Shown: piece by piece, positions 1-8,675 of the stretch
How positions within the stretch are numbered: the first letter of the stretch is position 1
Layout: every line of letters starts with the position of its first letter
Source: Herbiconiux ginsengi
GTDB taxonomy: Bacteria > Actinomycetota > Actinomycetes > Actinomycetales > Microbacteriaceae
Length of the DNA stretch: 64,000 nt
Assembly: GCF_900107435.1 (NCBI RefSeq)
Contig: NZ_FNPZ01000004.1
Location: forward strand, 186,001 to 250,000
Reading direction: 5' to 3'
Translations under genes and position numbers: made by a program
The notes under the pieces: model-generated
What the model was told of the DNA's origin: nothing
What the model saw: only the letters and a program-made list of their open reading frames with translations
Database searches by the model: none

Positions 1-227
1 CCGTGAGCTACCTCGTCACCTCCACCTTCGACGCGGACCGCGAGCACGGCATCAACCCGCTCGATCCCGAGATCGAACTGGTCTTCCCCGAGGCGGCGGG
101 CAACCTGCTGCTCTCGCCGAAGGACACGGATGCGCCGAGCCTCGCCGAGGCCGCGGCATCCGGTCTGCTGCCCACCTGGGACGAAGCGCGTGCGTTCTAC
201 GCGTCGCTGAACGAGAAGGGTCGCTGA
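1..227 (+). CDS. rmlC: dTDP-4-dehydrorhamnose 3,5-epimerase, C-terminal end (partial)
   Basis: This is the 3' end of a gene that begins before the window. The last ~75 codons read in the frame starting at base 3 and stop at TGA 225-227. The residues match the C-terminus of RmlC-type cupin epimerases: the [12 protein letters not shown] stretch, then [15 protein letters not shown] and a final [15 protein letters not shown]-like helix. RmlC epimerises C3 and C5 of dTDP-4-keto-6-deoxyglucose in dTDP-L-rhamnose synthesis. rmlA follows two bases downstream on the same strand, so the two are very likely co-transcribed. The catalytic His/Asp residues lie upstream of the window. The GTG at base 3 is an internal valine codon, not the start. 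Confidence 0.85.
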   Translation, partial: VSYLVTSTFDADREHGINPLDPEIELVFPEAAGNLLLSPKDTDAPSLAEAAASGLLPTWDEARAFYASLNEKGR

Positions 228-229
228 GC

Positions 230-1099
230 ATGCGCGGAATCATCCTGGCCGGCGGATCCGGCACACGTCTCTGGCCGATCACCAAGGGCATCTCGAAGCA
301 GTTGATGCCCATCTACGACAAGCCCATGGTCTACTACCCCTTGTCGACGCTGATGATGGCCGACATCAACGAGGTGCTCATCATCACCACGCCCGAGTAC
401 AACGAGCAGTTCCGGGCCCTGCTCGGCGACGGCAGCGAGCTCGGCATGCGCATCGAGTACGCGGTGCAGCCCTCGCCCGACGGCCTGGCGCAGGCTTTCA
501 TCATCGGCGAGGAGTTCATCGGCGACGAGAGCGTCGCGCTGGTGCTCGGCGACAACATCTTCCACGGCGTGGGGCTCGGCTCGTCGCTCCGCACGAACGG
601 CGAGATCGAGGGGGCGCGCATCTTCGCCTACCACGTGGCCGAACCCCGTGCCTACGGCGTGGTGGAGTTCGACGAGAACAACGTGGCGGTCTCGATCGAG
701 GAGAAGCCGGCCGAGCCGAAGTCGAACTACGCGGTTCCCGGGCTGTACTTCTACGACAACTCGGTGGTCGAGATCGCGAAGTCGATCGAGCCCAGCGCCC
801 GTGGCGAGCTGGAGATCTCGACGGTCAACGAGCGTTACCTCGAGCGCGGCGACCTGCACGTACAGGTGCTCGACCGGGGCACGGCCTGGCTCGACACCGG
901 AACCTTCGAGTCGATGATGCAGGCCTCCGAGTACGTGCGGGTGATCGAAGACCGCCAGGGTTACAAGATCGGCTGCATCGAAGAGATCGCCTGGCGCGCC
1001 GGCTGGATCGACACCGAGCAGCTCGCGAAACTCGCGAAGCCGCTGGTGAAGAGCGGGTATGGCGCCTACATCGAGACGCTCATCGCTTCGGCCGACTGA
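230..1099 (+). CDS. rmlA: glucose-1-phosphate thymidylyltransferase
   Basis: RmlA makes dTDP-glucose from dTTP and glucose-1-phosphate, the first step of dTDP-L-rhamnose synthesis. The 289-residue length is the usual size. The N-terminus has the nucleotidyltransferase signature [16 protein letters not shown], followed by [25 protein letters not shown] (metal-binding Asp region) and EEKP. The C-terminal part has the WLDTGT motif and an [14 protein letters not shown] segment typical of RmlA. The ATG lies two bases after the rmlC stop, so translation is probably coupled. A methyltransferase gene converges on it from the other strand. Confidence 0.97.
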   Translation: MRGIILAGGSGTRLWPITKGISKQLMPIYDKPMVYYPLSTLMMADINEVLIITTPEYNEQFRALLGDGSELGMRIEYAVQPSPDGLAQAFIIGEEFIGDESVALVLGDNIFHGVGLGSSLRTNGEIEGARIFAYHVAEPRAYGVVEFDENNVAVSIEEKPAEPKSNYAVPGLYFYDNSVVEIAKSIEPSARGELEISTVNERYLERGDLHVQVLDRGTAWLDTGTFESMMQASEYVRVIEDRQGYKIGCIEEIAWRAGWIDTEQLAKLAKPLVKSGYGAYIETLIASAD

Positions 1100-1107
1100 G
1101 TCGGCCG
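1089..1107 (+). terminator. candidate stem-loop at end of rmlA
   Basis: A perfect 9-base inverted repeat (1089-1097 and 1099-1107, centred on base 1098) overlaps the rmlA stop codon. No T-run follows. It sits between two convergent genes, so it could end rmlA transcription. This is weak evidence from sequence symmetry alone. Confidence 0.35.
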
Positions 1108-1139
1108 GGGGGTGTGACCGAGCGGGGAGCGCCGTGCGG

Positions 1140-1946
1140 TCAGACCCGGGCGAGGATCTCCAGGTGCGGGAAGACGAAGACGCCCGCCGGCTCGCCGGCC
1201 CAGTGCTGCCAGGCCTCGGCCATCTCGACCAGGTCGGCCTGGGTGGCGGCTCCGATCTCGATGGAGCGCGGTGCGAAATCCGACTCGAGTGATCGATCGG
1301 CCCAGAGTCCGCCCCACCAGGCGCGGTCTTCGCCGGTGGCGAAGCACCAGCTGGCAGCAGAGGTCGTGACGTCGTCGAACCCGGCGTCGCGCGCCCAGCG
1401 GGGGAGGGCGCGGCCGGCGTGCGGATCGCCGCCGTTGGCCCTGTGGACGGTGTCGTAGACGCTCTGCCAGTTGGCGAGGCCCGGAGACAGCGGTTCGATG
1501 ATGACGCCGCCGTAGTCGACGTCACGCGCCGCCACGACGCCGCCGGGCTTCGTCACCCGGCGGAACTCGCGGAGTGCCGCCACCGGGTCGGCGAGATGCT
1601 GCAGCACCTGGTGGGCGTGCACGATGTCGAAGGTGTCGTCGTCGAAGTCGAGCCGGTAGGCGTCGCCCGTGCGGAAATCGACGTTCAGCACCCCGACGTC
1701 GACAGCACGCGCCGTGGCCTGCTCCACGATCTCGGCGGAGGCGTCGACACCGGTGACCCGCCCGGGGGCGAGCCGGCGGGCGAGATCGATCGTGATCGTG
1801 CCCGGCCCGCTGCCGACGTCGAGCAGTCTCTGCCCCGGCGCGAGGGAGGGGATGAGGTAGGCGGCGGAGTTCTCCACCGTGCGCCAGGTGTGCGAACGCA
1901 ACACGCTTTCGTGGTGACCGTGCGTGTAGCTTTCGTGACGCTGCAT
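1140..1946 (-). CDS. class I SAM-dependent methyltransferase
   Basis: A 268-residue methyltransferase of the UbiE/Methyltransf_11 kind. Motif I is visible as LLDVGSGPGTITIDLA near residues 41-56, the acidic end of beta-2 as VTGVDAS, and the later HAHQVLQHLADP and TKPGGVVAARDVD stretches match motifs II-III. The family moves a methyl group from S-adenosylmethionine to small molecules or glycans. Inside a glycan cluster it might methylate a sugar, but the substrate cannot be read from the sequence. The ATG is favoured because a TATTCT box lies six bases upstream (leaderless layout). It converges on rmlA. Confidence 0.88.
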   Translation of the reverse strand: MQRHESYTHGHHESVLRSHTWRTVENSAAYLIPSLAPGQRLLDVGSGPGTITIDLARRLAPGRVTGVDASAEIVEQATARAVDVGVLNVDFRTGDAYRLDFDDDTFDIVHAHQVLQHLADPVAALREFRRVTKPGGVVAARDVDYGGVIIEPLSPGLANWQSVYDTVHRANGGDPHAGRALPRWARDAGFDDVTTSAASWCFATGEDRAWWGGLWADRSLESDFAPRSIEIGAATQADLVEMAEAWQHWAGEPAGVFVFPHLEILARV

Positions 1947-1952
1947 GCCTCA

Positions 1953-1958
1953 AGAATA
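1953..1958 (-). promoter_or_regulatory. leaderless -10 box for the methyltransferase
   Basis: On the minus strand, TATTCT ends six bases before the ATG at 1946. This TANNNT-N6-ATG spacing fits a leaderless transcript. Confidence 0.5.
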
Positions 1959-1967
1959 GCGCCCGGT

Positions 1968-2783
1968 TCAGGGGTAGAGGTACTCGAAGAACTCCTGCTT
2001 CAGGTCGATCAGCGAGCGGTACTGGTTGGTGTCGTCCATCACGAATTCGATGTCGACGGGAAGGGTCGCCAGGGTCAGACCGCGTCGCTTCGCGTAGTAG
2101 GTCAGCCACAGGTCGTCCATCAACCAGTAGCGCTGGGGCAGCTCGGTGAAGAAGGCGTCGTCGAGGAAGATCGAGCGGTCGCAGACCATGCCGCCGGGGC
2201 CGATGTGATCGACTCGCCCTGGACCTTCGACGAGGCTTCGGTCCCAGTATTTGCGACTGTGCACCCGGAACGCCCAGAAGGCGCGCAGAGCGTCAGGAGT
2301 GTAGTTCTCGAGAGCGGTCGCGACGAAGGTGGGCGTGATGTCTTCGTCGTCGTCGATCACGATCATCGGCCCGGGCCCCCGGGTTTTGGCCACCGCGCGA
2401 GCCGGGTAGAAGCGGGCGATCGAACCCAGGTTGTAGGGGGTCTTCGTGAGATGCACGGAGCGAAGGGCGCCGGTCGCCCGGAACGCCGCGATCACGCCTT
2501 CGTAGTGGCACTGGTCGAGCTTGTTGTTGTTCCAGACGTGCAGGTCGATGCCCGGCGTGCCGGTCTGGCCGTCGAACTGCTTCAGCACCTCGATCAGCCG
2601 GGAGGGCCGGTTCCACAGGCAGAGCACGACCGGCACCTCGTCGCCGGTCGCGCGGCCGTAGCGGGTGACGGCGGTGTGGTACCGGCCGGCCAGGAGCGAC
2701 CGGCGGATGCCCGCCTTGACGGGCGCAGCCGCCAGGGCCCGCACGCGCTCCCGCACCGAACTCACCGGTCGGCGAGCTTCCAC
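1968..2783 (-). CDS. glycosyltransferase (GT2-like, GT-A fold)
   Basis: A 271-residue soluble protein resembling family 2 glycosyltransferases. It opens its domain with VPVVLCLWNRPSRLIEVLKQ and has VWNNNK, a TPYNLGSIARF segment and an IDDDEDITP acidic motif that probably binds the metal-nucleotide sugar. The C-terminus has WLMDDLWLTYYAKR, typical of the acceptor side. Its first 22 bases overlap the end of the upstream epimerase gene on the same strand, so the two form an operon. The donor sugar is unknown. The start is the only ATG before the domain; a GTG a few codons in is possible. Confidence 0.8.
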   Translation of the reverse strand: MEARRPVSSVRERVRALAAAPVKAGIRRSLLAGRYHTAVTRYGRATGDEVPVVLCLWNRPSRLIEVLKQFDGQTGTPGIDLHVWNNNKLDQCHYEGVIAAFRATGALRSVHLTKTPYNLGSIARFYPARAVAKTRGPGPMIVIDDDEDITPTFVATALENYTPDALRAFWAFRVHSRKYWDRSLVEGPGRVDHIGPGGMVCDRSIFLDDAFFTELPQRYWLMDDLWLTYYAKRRGLTLATLPVDIEFVMDDTNQYRSLIDLKQEFFEYLYP

Positions 2784-3676
2784 TCGATGGTCGTGCGCAC
2801 CGCGTCTTCGAGCGAGAAGGTCAGACGGTCGGGGAAGAGCGCGTCGAGTGCCGCGACCTGGGCGAGAGATTCGGCGACGTCGCCGGGGCGTTCGGCGAGG
2901 TGACGCACTTCGAGGGGCCGGCCGACCACATCCTGCAGCACGGCGACGAGTTCGAGCAGGCTCGTGCTGCGGCCGTTGCCGACGTCGATCGGCCTCGGCG
3001 TCGCGACCCGGCCGGCCAGTGCGCCGGCGATGACCGAGCAGACCGTGTCGACGTAGACGAAGTCGCGGGTCTGCCGGCCGGAACCGAAGACCTCGATCGT
3101 GCGGCCATCGAGCGCGGCGTCGACGAACGACGGCACCACGGCCGGATACATGCCGTGCTGGCGCTGCCGCGGCCCGAACACGTTGAAGAAGCGCAGAGTG
3201 AGAACGGGCAGGCCGAACGCCTCCGACCAGGTGGTGGCATAGTTCTCGACAGCCAGTTTGCCGACGGCGTAAGGGCTGATCGGCGCGAGGGTCAGCGCCG
3301 AGGGGTCGCGGCCGTAGACCGACGACGACGACGCGACCACCGTGTGTAGCCCGCCGTTCTGCCGGGCTGCTTCGAGCACGTTGAGCGTGCCGGTGACGTT
3401 CGTGTCGTGGAACCTGTGCGGGGCGTCCATCGACTGCGCCACCGAGTTCAAAGCGGCGAGATGCACCACGGCATCGACGTCGGCGATCGCAGCGGTCACG
3501 GCGCCCTGATCGAGAACGCTGCCCGAAACCACGTCGACGTCGAGACCGTCGAAATTGCGGATGTCGCCCACGGAGAAGTCGTCGAAGACGGTGACGCGGT
3601 CGCCGCCCGTGGCGGTGAGGAAGCGGGCCAGGTTGGAGCCGATGAACCCGGCTCCCCCTGTGATCAGCACGTGCAT
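2762..3676 (-). CDS. NAD-dependent epimerase/dehydratase (nucleotide-sugar SDR)
   Basis: A 304-residue extended short-chain dehydrogenase/reductase acting on nucleotide sugars, close to UDP-glucose 4-epimerases. The Rossmann glycine motif GGAGFIGSN is at residues 7-15, VVHLAALNSV near 70-79, SSSSVYG near 116-122, and the catalytic YAVGK has Tyr136 and Lys140. RFFNVFGPRQ follows. It probably supplies a sugar nucleotide to the surrounding glycosyltransferases; the exact reaction cannot be told from the motifs. An AAAGGA ribosome-binding site precedes the ATG. It is the first gene of a two-gene minus-strand operon. Confidence 0.9.
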   Translation of the reverse strand: MHVLITGGAGFIGSNLARFLTATGGDRVTVFDDFSVGDIRNFDGLDVDVVSGSVLDQGAVTAAIADVDAVVHLAALNSVAQSMDAPHRFHDTNVTGTLNVLEAARQNGGLHTVVASSSSVYGRDPSALTLAPISPYAVGKLAVENYATTWSEAFGLPVLTLRFFNVFGPRQRQHGMYPAVVPSFVDAALDGRTIEVFGSGRQTRDFVYVDTVCSVIAGALAGRVATPRPIDVGNGRSTSLLELVAVLQDVVGRPLEVRHLAERPGDVAESLAQVAALDALFPDRLTFSLEDAVRTTIEWKLADR

Positions 3677-3748
3677 GAGAATCCTTTGCTTTCCCCGACC
3701 CTCATGGTCACTCTCTTCCGCGGCCAGTATAGGTGACCCTCACCCGCG

Positions 3749-3754
3749 TAGGCT
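3749..3754 (+). promoter_or_regulatory. leaderless -10 box before a 20-codon ORF
   Basis: TAGGCT is followed after six bases by ATG 3761. The spacing matches the other TANNNT-start arrangements in this window and implies the transcript begins at the small ORF's start codon. Confidence 0.45.
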
Positions 3755-3760
3755 GTGCTG

Positions 3761-3823
3761 ATGCGAATCCCTACGGTCGTCGAACTGATGGCGCGCCCGC
3801 TCGTCGTGGGGCGCGGAGCGTGA
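3761..3823 (+). CDS. short leader ORF coupled to glycosyltransferase
   Basis: A 20-codon open frame, MRIPTVVELMARPLVVGRGA, starts six bases after a TAGGCT box and ends at TGA 3821-3823. That stop overlaps the GTG at 3820 in a GTGA junction. The layout suggests a leaderless mRNA whose first ORF is tiny and hands ribosomes to the downstream glycosyltransferase. Whether the peptide has a function is unknown. It is not rich in any single amino acid, so classical attenuation is not obvious. Too short to support by homology. Confidence 0.4.
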   Translation: MRIPTVVELMARPLVVGRGA

Positions 3824-4866
3824 ACGCGACCGTGGGGCGAGTGGGCAAGGCACTGATCGTGCTCCGTGAGCGGGCGCTCCGGGTGGGGTCGTTCGCGAGG
3901 CGGAGACCGCGGCTCCAGTGGGCGCTCAAGATCTCCGCGCCGGCCGACGCCTCGGGTGACCTCTGGGGTGACGTCTTCTTTGCCCACGACCTGGCGACCG
4001 CGCTGCGCTCGCTCGGCCAGACGGTGCACGTCGATCGCTACGCGACCCGCGATCGCCCGGTGCAGCGGATGCGTGACGACGTCGTCGTGCACCTAGTCGG
4101 ACTCCGCCGCCCCGAGATCGTGCCGGGCGCCGTCAACATCCTCTGGCTGATCAGCCACCCCGAGATGGTGACCGAGGACGAGCTGGCGCAACCGTTCGAC
4201 CTGAGGTTCGCCGCGAGCGAGAGCTGGGCGAAGAAGCACTCGGCGCCCGGCCGTCCGGTGCTCCCGCTGCTGCAGGCGACCGATCCCGGCCGGTTCACGC
4301 CCACCCGCAGTGGCTCGGAGATCGCTTCCGACGTGCTCTTCGTCGGCAAGACGCGCGCGATCTTCCGCCCGATCGTGCGCGACGCGATCGCCGCCGGCGC
4401 CGACCTGGCGATCTATGGAGACGGCTGGCCCGACTTCATCGATCCGCGATTCGTGCGCGCCGACTTCCTCGACAACGAGCGGGTGCCGGACGCCTACCGC
4501 GGCGCCCGAGTCGTGCTCAACGACCACTGGCAGGACATGGCCGACGAGGGCTTCGCCTCTAACCGCCTGTTCGACGCCGTGGCCGCGGGCGCGATCGTCG
4601 TCTCCGACTCGGTCGACGGCGTTCCGGTCGAGTTCGGCGGCATGGTGCGCGCGTACGGTTCGGTCGAGGAGCTCCGCGCCCTGCTCGACGCCGAAGGCGA
4701 AGGCGACGGCGACGCCGGCTGGCCGACGCCGTCCGAACGCCGACGGGCCGCGGCAGCGGTGGCCGAGAAACACTCGTTCGCCCGCCGTGCCGAGGTGCTC
4801 CTGGCCGCCGCCGTGCAGCGCCGGAGGAGTGCGCGAGTGCGCGCGCCCGGTGGGTCGCGGCGGTAG
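3820..4866 (+). CDS. glycosyltransferase (CgeB/GT4-like)
   Basis: About 348 residues from GTG 3820. The fold looks GT-B: an N-terminal part with ALKISAPADASGDLWGDVFFA and a C-terminal part with VLFVGKTR, AIYGDGWPDF, ARVVLNDHWQDM and the SNRLFDAVAAGAIVVSDS segment typical of CgeB/YkvP-like and group 1 glycosyltransferases that bind the nucleotide sugar. An in-frame ATG exists at 3733, but that extension is low-complexity and precedes the likely promoter. GTG 3820 overlaps the stop of a 20-codon ORF. The donor and acceptor are unknown; context suggests cell-surface glycan assembly. Confidence 0.8.
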   Translation: MNATVGRVGKALIVLRERALRVGSFARRRPRLQWALKISAPADASGDLWGDVFFAHDLATALRSLGQTVHVDRYATRDRPVQRMRDDVVVHLVGLRRPEIVPGAVNILWLISHPEMVTEDELAQPFDLRFAASESWAKKHSAPGRPVLPLLQATDPGRFTPTRSGSEIASDVLFVGKTRAIFRPIVRDAIAAGADLAIYGDGWPDFIDPRFVRADFLDNERVPDAYRGARVVLNDHWQDMADEGFASNRLFDAVAAGAIVVSDSVDGVPVEFGGMVRAYGSVEELRALLDAEGEGDGDAGWPTPSERRRAAAAVAEKHSFARRAEVLLAAAVQRRRSARVRAPGGSRR

Positions 4867-4882
4867 CGACCGTCGCGGCGGT

Positions 4883-4888
4883 TACCGT
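4883..4888 (+). promoter_or_regulatory. leaderless -10 box for the secreted protease
   Basis: TACCGT ends six bases before GTG 4895, giving the TANNNT-N6-start layout. It supports the choice of GTG 4895. Confidence 0.4.
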
Positions 4889-4894
4889 GAGAGC

Positions 4895-7405
4895 GTGAAA
4901 GCTCTTCGTGTTCGCACCGATCGTCATCGCCGCCGTCTGCCCGCTGTCGCCCTTGGCATCGTCATCCTCGCTGCGGCCTCGTCGGTCACCGCACCGGGAG
5001 CGCAGGCCGCCACCGCGCCCTCGGCCGCCGCGGCGGCATCCGTGCCGGCCAGGATGCCCGCGATCGATCCGGCCGATGTCGTCGCGCAGGCCGCGGGGTT
5101 TCCGGCAGACCTGGCCGACGCCCTGGCCCGTGACCTCGACCTGACGCCCGAGGAGTACGTCGCGCGGAGCGAAGCCGCCGTCGCGGCTGCCGAGGTGGTC
5201 GAGTCGCTCGGCGATCAGGGCGTCGACGTCCTGGACTCGCGGATGGACGGCTCCGAGTTGGTCGTGAATGTCGCAGCCCAAGACGACGTGCCCGTGGTGG
5301 AGTCGGCCGGAGCGGTCGCCGAGGTCGGTGAACCGGCGCCGAAACCCGACTACTCGGGAATCGTGCTGAAGCCCCTGGCCGACCTGGTCGGCGGGCAGGG
5401 CTACACCTACGCCACATTGAACGGTTCGCAGCGGGTGAATCACGTCTGCTCCGTCGCTTTCAACGGCGTGAGCCGATCGACCGGTCAGAAGCAGTTCCTG
5501 ACGGCCGGGCACTGCCTCACCTCCGGGCGGCAGGACGGCGGCACCCTCTTCGAGGCGCGCCAGTCCGCCGCCGGCGGCGCCGTCACCCGCGGTGCCGCGA
5601 TCGGAATGCCGATCGAGTCGAGCTTCCGCTTCGGCGGGGGAGTCGACGCCGGACTCGTCGCCACCGCCCCCGGCTGGACGCCGCGTTCGCTCGTCTCGAC
5701 CTGGGGCGGTTCCACCGGGGCGGTCGGCCAGGGCAATCCCGTCGCCATCACCCAGACCTCACCCGGCATCGTGGGCGCTCCCGTCTGCAAGTCGGGCCGC
5801 ACCACGGGATGGACCTGTGGCGAGATCCTCGAGCTGAACTTCCCGACCCCGGTCTACAACGGGGGCACGGGCACCCCGGTGATCGTCAACCTGACCCTCA
5901 CTTCGGCGTGCATGCTTGAAGGCGACAGCGGCAGCGCAGCAGTCATCGGCAACGCCGGCTTCGGAGTGGGCACGGCCGGAAGTTTCGCGGGCAGCTGCAA
6001 CACCGCTTCCCAGCCGAATGCGATCAGCGCGTTCTTCCCGCTCGTCACCACCGACGGCAGTGCGAGCGTCGCGAGCGCCCTGCCCGATTGGCAGCTCCAG
6101 ACCGGCTCGCCCTATGGCAACGATTGGTCGCCGCTCGGAAATCTGGAGAAGGCCTCCTCGTCGCTGAAGACCACGACTTTCAGTGGCTGGACCTTCGACC
6201 CTGATTCGGCGAACCCCGTGACGATCCACGTCTACGTCGGCGGCAGCTACCTCACCGGCGCCTGGGGCGGCATCTTCGAGGCCAAGCTGCCGCGGCCGGA
6301 TGTCGCGGCAGCTCTTCCGGGCGCCGGCGGCAATCGCGGCTTCAGCATCGCGCTGCCCACCAAGCCCGGCGCGGTGCAGTACTGCTTGTACGCGATCAAC
6401 ATCGGAGCCGGCGGGAACACCGATCTCGGCTGCCGCACCGTCGCCTCACCGACCGGAGCGCCGTTCGGAAACTTCGAGTCGGCGCAACTGAACGGCACGA
6501 CCGTCTCGTTGAGCGGCTGGGCGATCGATCCCGACGCCGCCGCCTCCATCCCCGTGCACGTCTACGTCAACGGCGGCTGGGGAGGAGCGTTCACCGCTTC
6601 GGCCCCGCGGCCCGACGTGGCAGCGGCATACCCCGACTACGGGAGCGCCCACGGCTTCGTCATCCCCGCGGTGAAGGTGCCCGTGGGAACGAGCACGGTG
6701 TGCGTCTACGGCCTCGACGTGGGCGGCCCCGTCATCAACAGCCAATTGGGCTGCCGCACCGTCTCGACCGGCTCCGGCCCGCCGAAGGGAACCATCGATT
6801 CGGTGACGTCGGCGCCCGGCTCGATCGCGGTCGCCGGCTGGGCACTTGATCCCGACACCGACGCGCCCGTCGACGTGCACGTCTACGTCGACAACGGCTG
6901 GGGTGGGCTCACGTCGGCCTCGGTCAGCCGCCCCGACGTCGGCCGCGTGTTCCCCGGTTACGGAGACAAACACGGCTACTCGCTGACGTTCAAAGCGGTG
7001 GCGGGCAACCACACGGTCTGCGCGTACGCCATCAACCTGGGGCCTGGTGTCGGCAATCCGCAACTGGGCTGCCGTGCCGTCTCGGTTCCCGGTGGCGATC
7101 CGTTCGGCAACTTCGAACAGGTGACACGCTCGGGCACCAAGGTGACGGTACAGGGCTGGACCATCGACCCCGACACAACCGGCCCGCTCGAGGTGCACTT
7201 CTACGTCGACACCGGGTGGGGCGGCATCGTCACCGCGAATGCGAATCGCGCCGATGTCGGCCGGGTGTACCCTGCGTACGGTGCCCAGCACGGGTTCGCG
7301 GGAACGGTCAACGCGCCCGCGGGCGCGAAGCAGGTGTGCGCCTACGCCATCAACGTCGGATCGGGAACCTCGAACCCGAAGCTGGGCTGCATCCCGATCA
7401 AGTGA
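4895..7405 (+). CDS. secreted chymotrypsin-fold serine protease with four C-terminal repeats
   Basis: 836 residues from GTG 4895; the frame stays open upstream, but only this start gives a signal peptide (KALRVRTDRHRRR, a hydrophobic core, then GAQA near residue 38). Residues 39-165 look like a propeptide of the alpha-lytic protease/streptogrisin type. The protease domain has the catalytic triad in order: His206 in LTAGHC, Asp251 in VDAGL and Ser345 in EGDSGS. From about residue 413 to the end come four ~105-residue repeats built around GW-DPD, HVYV, WGG and RPDV motifs. It should act outside the cell, perhaps wall-bound through the repeats. The target is unknown. Confidence 0.88.
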   Translation: MKALRVRTDRHRRRLPAVALGIVILAAASSVTAPGAQAATAPSAAAAASVPARMPAIDPADVVAQAAGFPADLADALARDLDLTPEEYVARSEAAVAAAEVVESLGDQGVDVLDSRMDGSELVVNVAAQDDVPVVESAGAVAEVGEPAPKPDYSGIVLKPLADLVGGQGYTYATLNGSQRVNHVCSVAFNGVSRSTGQKQFLTAGHCLTSGRQDGGTLFEARQSAAGGAVTRGAAIGMPIESSFRFGGGVDAGLVATAPGWTPRSLVSTWGGSTGAVGQGNPVAITQTSPGIVGAPVCKSGRTTGWTCGEILELNFPTPVYNGGTGTPVIVNLTLTSACMLEGDSGSAAVIGNAGFGVGTAGSFAGSCNTASQPNAISAFFPLVTTDGSASVASALPDWQLQTGSPYGNDWSPLGNLEKASSSLKTTTFSGWTFDPDSANPVTIHVYVGGSYLTGAWGGIFEAKLPRPDVAAALPGAGGNRGFSIALPTKPGAVQYCLYAINIGAGGNTDLGCRTVASPTGAPFGNFESAQLNGTTVSLSGWAIDPDAAASIPVHVYVNGGWGGAFTASAPRPDVAAAYPDYGSAHGFVIPAVKVPVGTSTVCVYGLDVGGPVINSQLGCRTVSTGSGPPKGTIDSVTSAPGSIAVAGWALDPDTDAPVDVHVYVDNGWGGLTSASVSRPDVGRVFPGYGDKHGYSLTFKAVAGNHTVCAYAINLGPGVGNPQLGCRAVSVPGGDPFGNFEQVTRSGTKVTVQGWTIDPDTTGPLEVHFYVDTGWGGIVTANANRADVGRVYPAYGAQHGFAGTVNAPAGAKQVCAYAINVGSGTSNPKLGCIPIK
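6133..7405 (+). repeat. four ~105-residue GW-DPD repeats (protease copy)
   Basis: Four tandem protein repeats start near 6133, 6457, 6778 and 7095. Each has a GN/GT-x-(E/D)-x opening, a GW-x-x-DPD core, HVYV or HFYV, WGG, a (R)-PDV-x-x-x-x-P-x-YG-x-HG segment, VC-x-YAIN and a closing LGCR. They are diverged in DNA but clearly related in protein. The same four-repeat cassette closes the secreted protein at 18778-20874. Their function is unknown; glycan or wall binding is an inference from the secreted context. Confidence 0.85.
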
Positions 7406-7411
7406 CGGGAA

Positions 7412-7442
7412 GCGGGCGCCCTGGCCGCGGCCGGGCGCCCGC
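7412..7442 (+). terminator. stem-loop between convergent genes
   Basis: A perfect 10-base GC-only stem (7412-7421 with 7433-7442) around an 11-base loop lies seven bases after the protease stop and just before the end of the convergent glycosyltransferase. It has no T-tract. It probably works in both directions. Confidence 0.6.
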
Positions 7443-7445
7443 GGG

Positions 7446-8615
7446 TCACTGACCGGGTCGGCGGAGGATGGTGCGCAGGCCGTTCGACAACTTGACGGCC
7501 CGGCGCGCCTCGAACTCGGCGATCCGTTCGTTCAGCTGGTCGATCGTGCGCTGCGCCTCGTCGCGCCCGTGAAGGTACTGAGCGCGGTCGTAGTCGATGC
7601 GCTCCCGATCGGCGCGCACCCGGTCGAGCTCGTCGCGGAGCTCCTGGATCGTGCCCGATGCCGCGTCGAGGCGGTCGTTGATCGAGTAGACCCGCGACTC
7701 CGCATCCCGCAGTGCCGGGGCGAGATGCTCCTGCAGGGCGAGGTCGGCGGCGTCGATCCCCGTGTCGGCGACCGGCGAGGTCAATCGCTCGGCCAGCACG
7801 GTCTCCCGTGTGAAGGAGCCGGCGGCCTCACCGGCCCGCAACTCCTCGGCGTCGGGATGCCGCAGGAGGTAGTAGGGCAACAGGATGCCGGCCTTCAGCC
7901 GGGCGTAGTCCCGCATCCCGTGGTGGTTCGGGCTCGGCGCGAGGCCGGGGTTGCTCTCGTAGGCCAGGCCCGTCGCCTCGACCTTGTTGCGGTACTGACT
8001 CCACGAGCGCCATGGCAGGTGCAGCACCTCGATCTCGAGGCCCTCTCCGGGTCGCCCTCGCGACTCGAGGCTGACCTCGTGGTTGCCCTGCGACACGTGC
8101 ACGTCGGCGCTCCCGATGTGCGGCGCATCTGAGGTGGGGTGGGCCCGGATGCCCACTTCGTGCAGGGCGTCCGTCGGGCGTTCGTCACGGTAGACGAGGC
8201 GTTGCAGACCCGAGCCGGTCGCGGCGGGCCGCCCGGTCAGATTGACGACGGGCACCGGGAACGACTGATAGCTCTTCGGGATCTCGGAGAAGACCTCTTT
8301 GAGGGTTCTCGACCGGTCTCGGGGAAGCCAGAACTCGTCGGCGTCGGCATTGAGCACCCAGTCGGCCTGGTGGAGCGTGTAGGCGTCCCGCGCCATCGCG
8401 GTCACCACGCTCCATTGCTGCTTGCGCTGCACGGGATCGTGCCGCAGATCGATCAGTCCCCGAGCGGAATACTCCTCGAGGATGGCGGTGGTTCCATCGA
8501 CGGAACCGTTGTCGGTGACGATGATCGTGTCGACCCCTTGGGCCAGATGGTGGTCGATCATCGCCGAGATGATGTCCGCCTCGTCGCGGACCATCAGTGT
8601 CATGGCGAGCTTCAC
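7446..8615 (-). CDS. glycosyltransferase family 2-like protein with C-terminal coiled coil
   Basis: 389 residues. The N-terminal half is GT-A: MTLMVRDEADIISAMIDHHLAQG, IIVTDNGSVDGT and VLNADADEFW with the DAD metal-binding motif. This subgroup resembles glycosyl transferase family 92/2 proteins annotated in actinobacterial glycan loci. The last ~90 residues are heptad-like and charged (YSINDRLDAASGTIQELRDELDRVR and onward) and likely form a coiled coil, perhaps for oligomerisation. The start is GTG 8615, with a GGGAGG motif upstream and a TAGGGT box farther up at 8670-8675. Confidence 0.85.
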   Translation of the reverse strand: MKLAMTLMVRDEADIISAMIDHHLAQGVDTIIVTDNGSVDGTTAILEEYSARGLIDLRHDPVQRKQQWSVVTAMARDAYTLHQADWVLNADADEFWLPRDRSRTLKEVFSEIPKSYQSFPVPVVNLTGRPAATGSGLQRLVYRDERPTDALHEVGIRAHPTSDAPHIGSADVHVSQGNHEVSLESRGRPGEGLEIEVLHLPWRSWSQYRNKVEATGLAYESNPGLAPSPNHHGMRDYARLKAGILLPYYLLRHPDAEELRAGEAAGSFTRETVLAERLTSPVADTGIDAADLALQEHLAPALRDAESRVYSINDRLDAASGTIQELRDELDRVRADRERIDYDRAQYLHGRDEAQRTIDQLNERIAEFEARRAVKLSNGLRTILRRPGQ

Positions 8616-8669
8616 GGGGTGAAGGCCTCCCGTCGGGTAGGCGCACGGGTGTGCGGGATGCTTCGCACC

Positions 8670-8675
8670 ACCCTA
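8670..8675 (-). promoter_or_regulatory. candidate -10 box for the 7446-8615 glycosyltransferase
   Basis: TAGGGT on the minus strand overlaps the stop region of the upstream gene and would give a leader of about 45 bases. Weak: no -35 element was recognised. Confidence 0.25.

Noticed and set aside
197-1525. 442-codon minus-strand frame across rmlA
   Set aside because: Low-complexity Arg/Ala/Val text opposite rmlA and the methyltransferase, with no domain features.
4310-4894. Upstream extension of the protease frame
   Set aside because: It overlaps a convincing glycosyltransferase in another frame and would bury the signal peptide at GTG 4895.
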